Assembly (NCBI GenBank): GCA_044433365.1
Contig: JAWXTR010000134.1
Span: forward strand, 1-5,684
Origin: CAMQVM01 sp044433365
Lineage (GTDB): Bacteria; Bacteroidota; Bacteroidia; Bacteroidales; Rikenellaceae
Direction of reading: 5' to 3'
DNA length: 5,684 bases
Part shown: in pieces, positions 5,471 through 5,684 of the stretch
Numbering within the stretch: position 1 is the first letter of the stretch
Layout: each line of letters begins with the position of its first letter
Made by a program: the position numbers and the translations under genes
The notes under the pieces: model-generated
Told to the model about the DNA's origin: nothing
The model's database searches: none
Seen by the model: only the letters and a program-made list of their open reading frames with translations

Positions 5471-5684
5471 TTATTTTCCCTCACCCTTTAACATTCCACA
5501 AGCAGCAAAAATATCTTCGCCTCTTGATGCTCTGATAGTGGTGATAATCCCTGCCGCAGTGAGCTTATCTCTAAACTCCACAATCCTATCGTAAGGCGAT
5601 GAGGCAAGCGGCGAATCGGGTATTTTATGAAAACGTATAAGATTAATTCTACACTTCAATCCTTTTAAAAGGGCAACTAATCCC
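5471..5684 (-). CDS. rlmN: RlmN, 23S rRNA/tRNA adenine-C2 methyltransferase, 3' end only
   Basis: Only the last 70 residues are here; the frame is open to the right edge of the window, where the gene enters. RlmN is the radical-SAM enzyme that methylates C2 of A2503 in 23S rRNA and of A37 in some tRNAs. The visible part has the family signatures LLKGLKCRINLIRFH, then TTIRASRGEDIFAACGMLKG near the C-terminus. The cysteine in AACG (codon at 5498-5500) is the one that becomes methylated and forms the covalent intermediate (Cys355 in E. coli). The radical-SAM CxxxCxxC cluster lies outside the window. The TTG at 5657-5659 is an internal leucine codon, not a start: eight in-frame codons before it (GLVALLKG) match the family. 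A terminator-like hairpin follows at 5411-5443. Confidence 0.93.
   Translation of the reverse strand, partial: GLVALLKGLKCRINLIRFHKIPDSPLASSPYDRIVEFRDKLTAAGIITTIRASRGEDIFAACGMLKGEGK

Noticed and set aside
5657..5659. TTG as a start codon for a 62-residue protein
   Set aside because: Upstream in-frame codons to the window edge encode GLVALLKG, which matches RlmN, so the TTG is an internal leucine codon.

Overview
The window looks like chromosomal DNA from a member of the Bacteroidota, most likely Bacteroidales. The evidence is low GC, a near-perfect Bacteroides-type -33/-7 promoter (TTTG, 19 bp, TAnnTTTG) at 17-47, A-rich start regions with no Shine-Dalgarno on three of the genes, two exported proteins whose signal peptides end in Ala-Gln, and typical Bacteroidales versions of RlmN, a periplasmic thioredoxin-like protein and a 938-residue M16 peptidase. 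Genus cannot be fixed by eye.

Layout from left to right. Bases 1-206 hold the promoter and either a long leader or a broken reading frame. An orphan, very AT-rich, tyrosine-rich gene follows on the + strand (207-848). Bases 849-1163 carry no gene: they hold a 14-bp imperfect inverted repeat (938-995), a REPIN-like element of two perfect 33-bp inverted arms that are each palindromic (1031-1148), and a small palindrome (1148-1163). Everything to the right is on the - strand. Read in the direction of transcription from the right edge it is: the 3' end of rlmN (5471-5684), a thioredoxin-fold protein with a CGPC active site (4937-5344), a two-lobed zinc peptidase of family M16 (1943-4759), and a GNAT acetyltransferase (1164-1706). 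Hairpins with terminator-like character separate rlmN from the thioredoxin gene and the thioredoxin gene from the peptidase gene, so these look like neighbouring single genes rather than one tight operon.

The thioredoxin-like protein and the peptidase are both predicted to be exported and probably act in the cell envelope (thiol redox and peptide breakdown). RlmN and the acetyltransferase are cytoplasmic. I see no direct pathway joining all four.

The parts least explained by ordinary annotation are the nested-palindrome element between the convergent genes, the orphan gene with its in-frame amber upstream and atypical start region, and a 17-nt sequence shared by the leaders of the peptidase and acetyltransferase genes. 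I see no CRISPR array, tRNA, rRNA, transposase gene or evident defence system.
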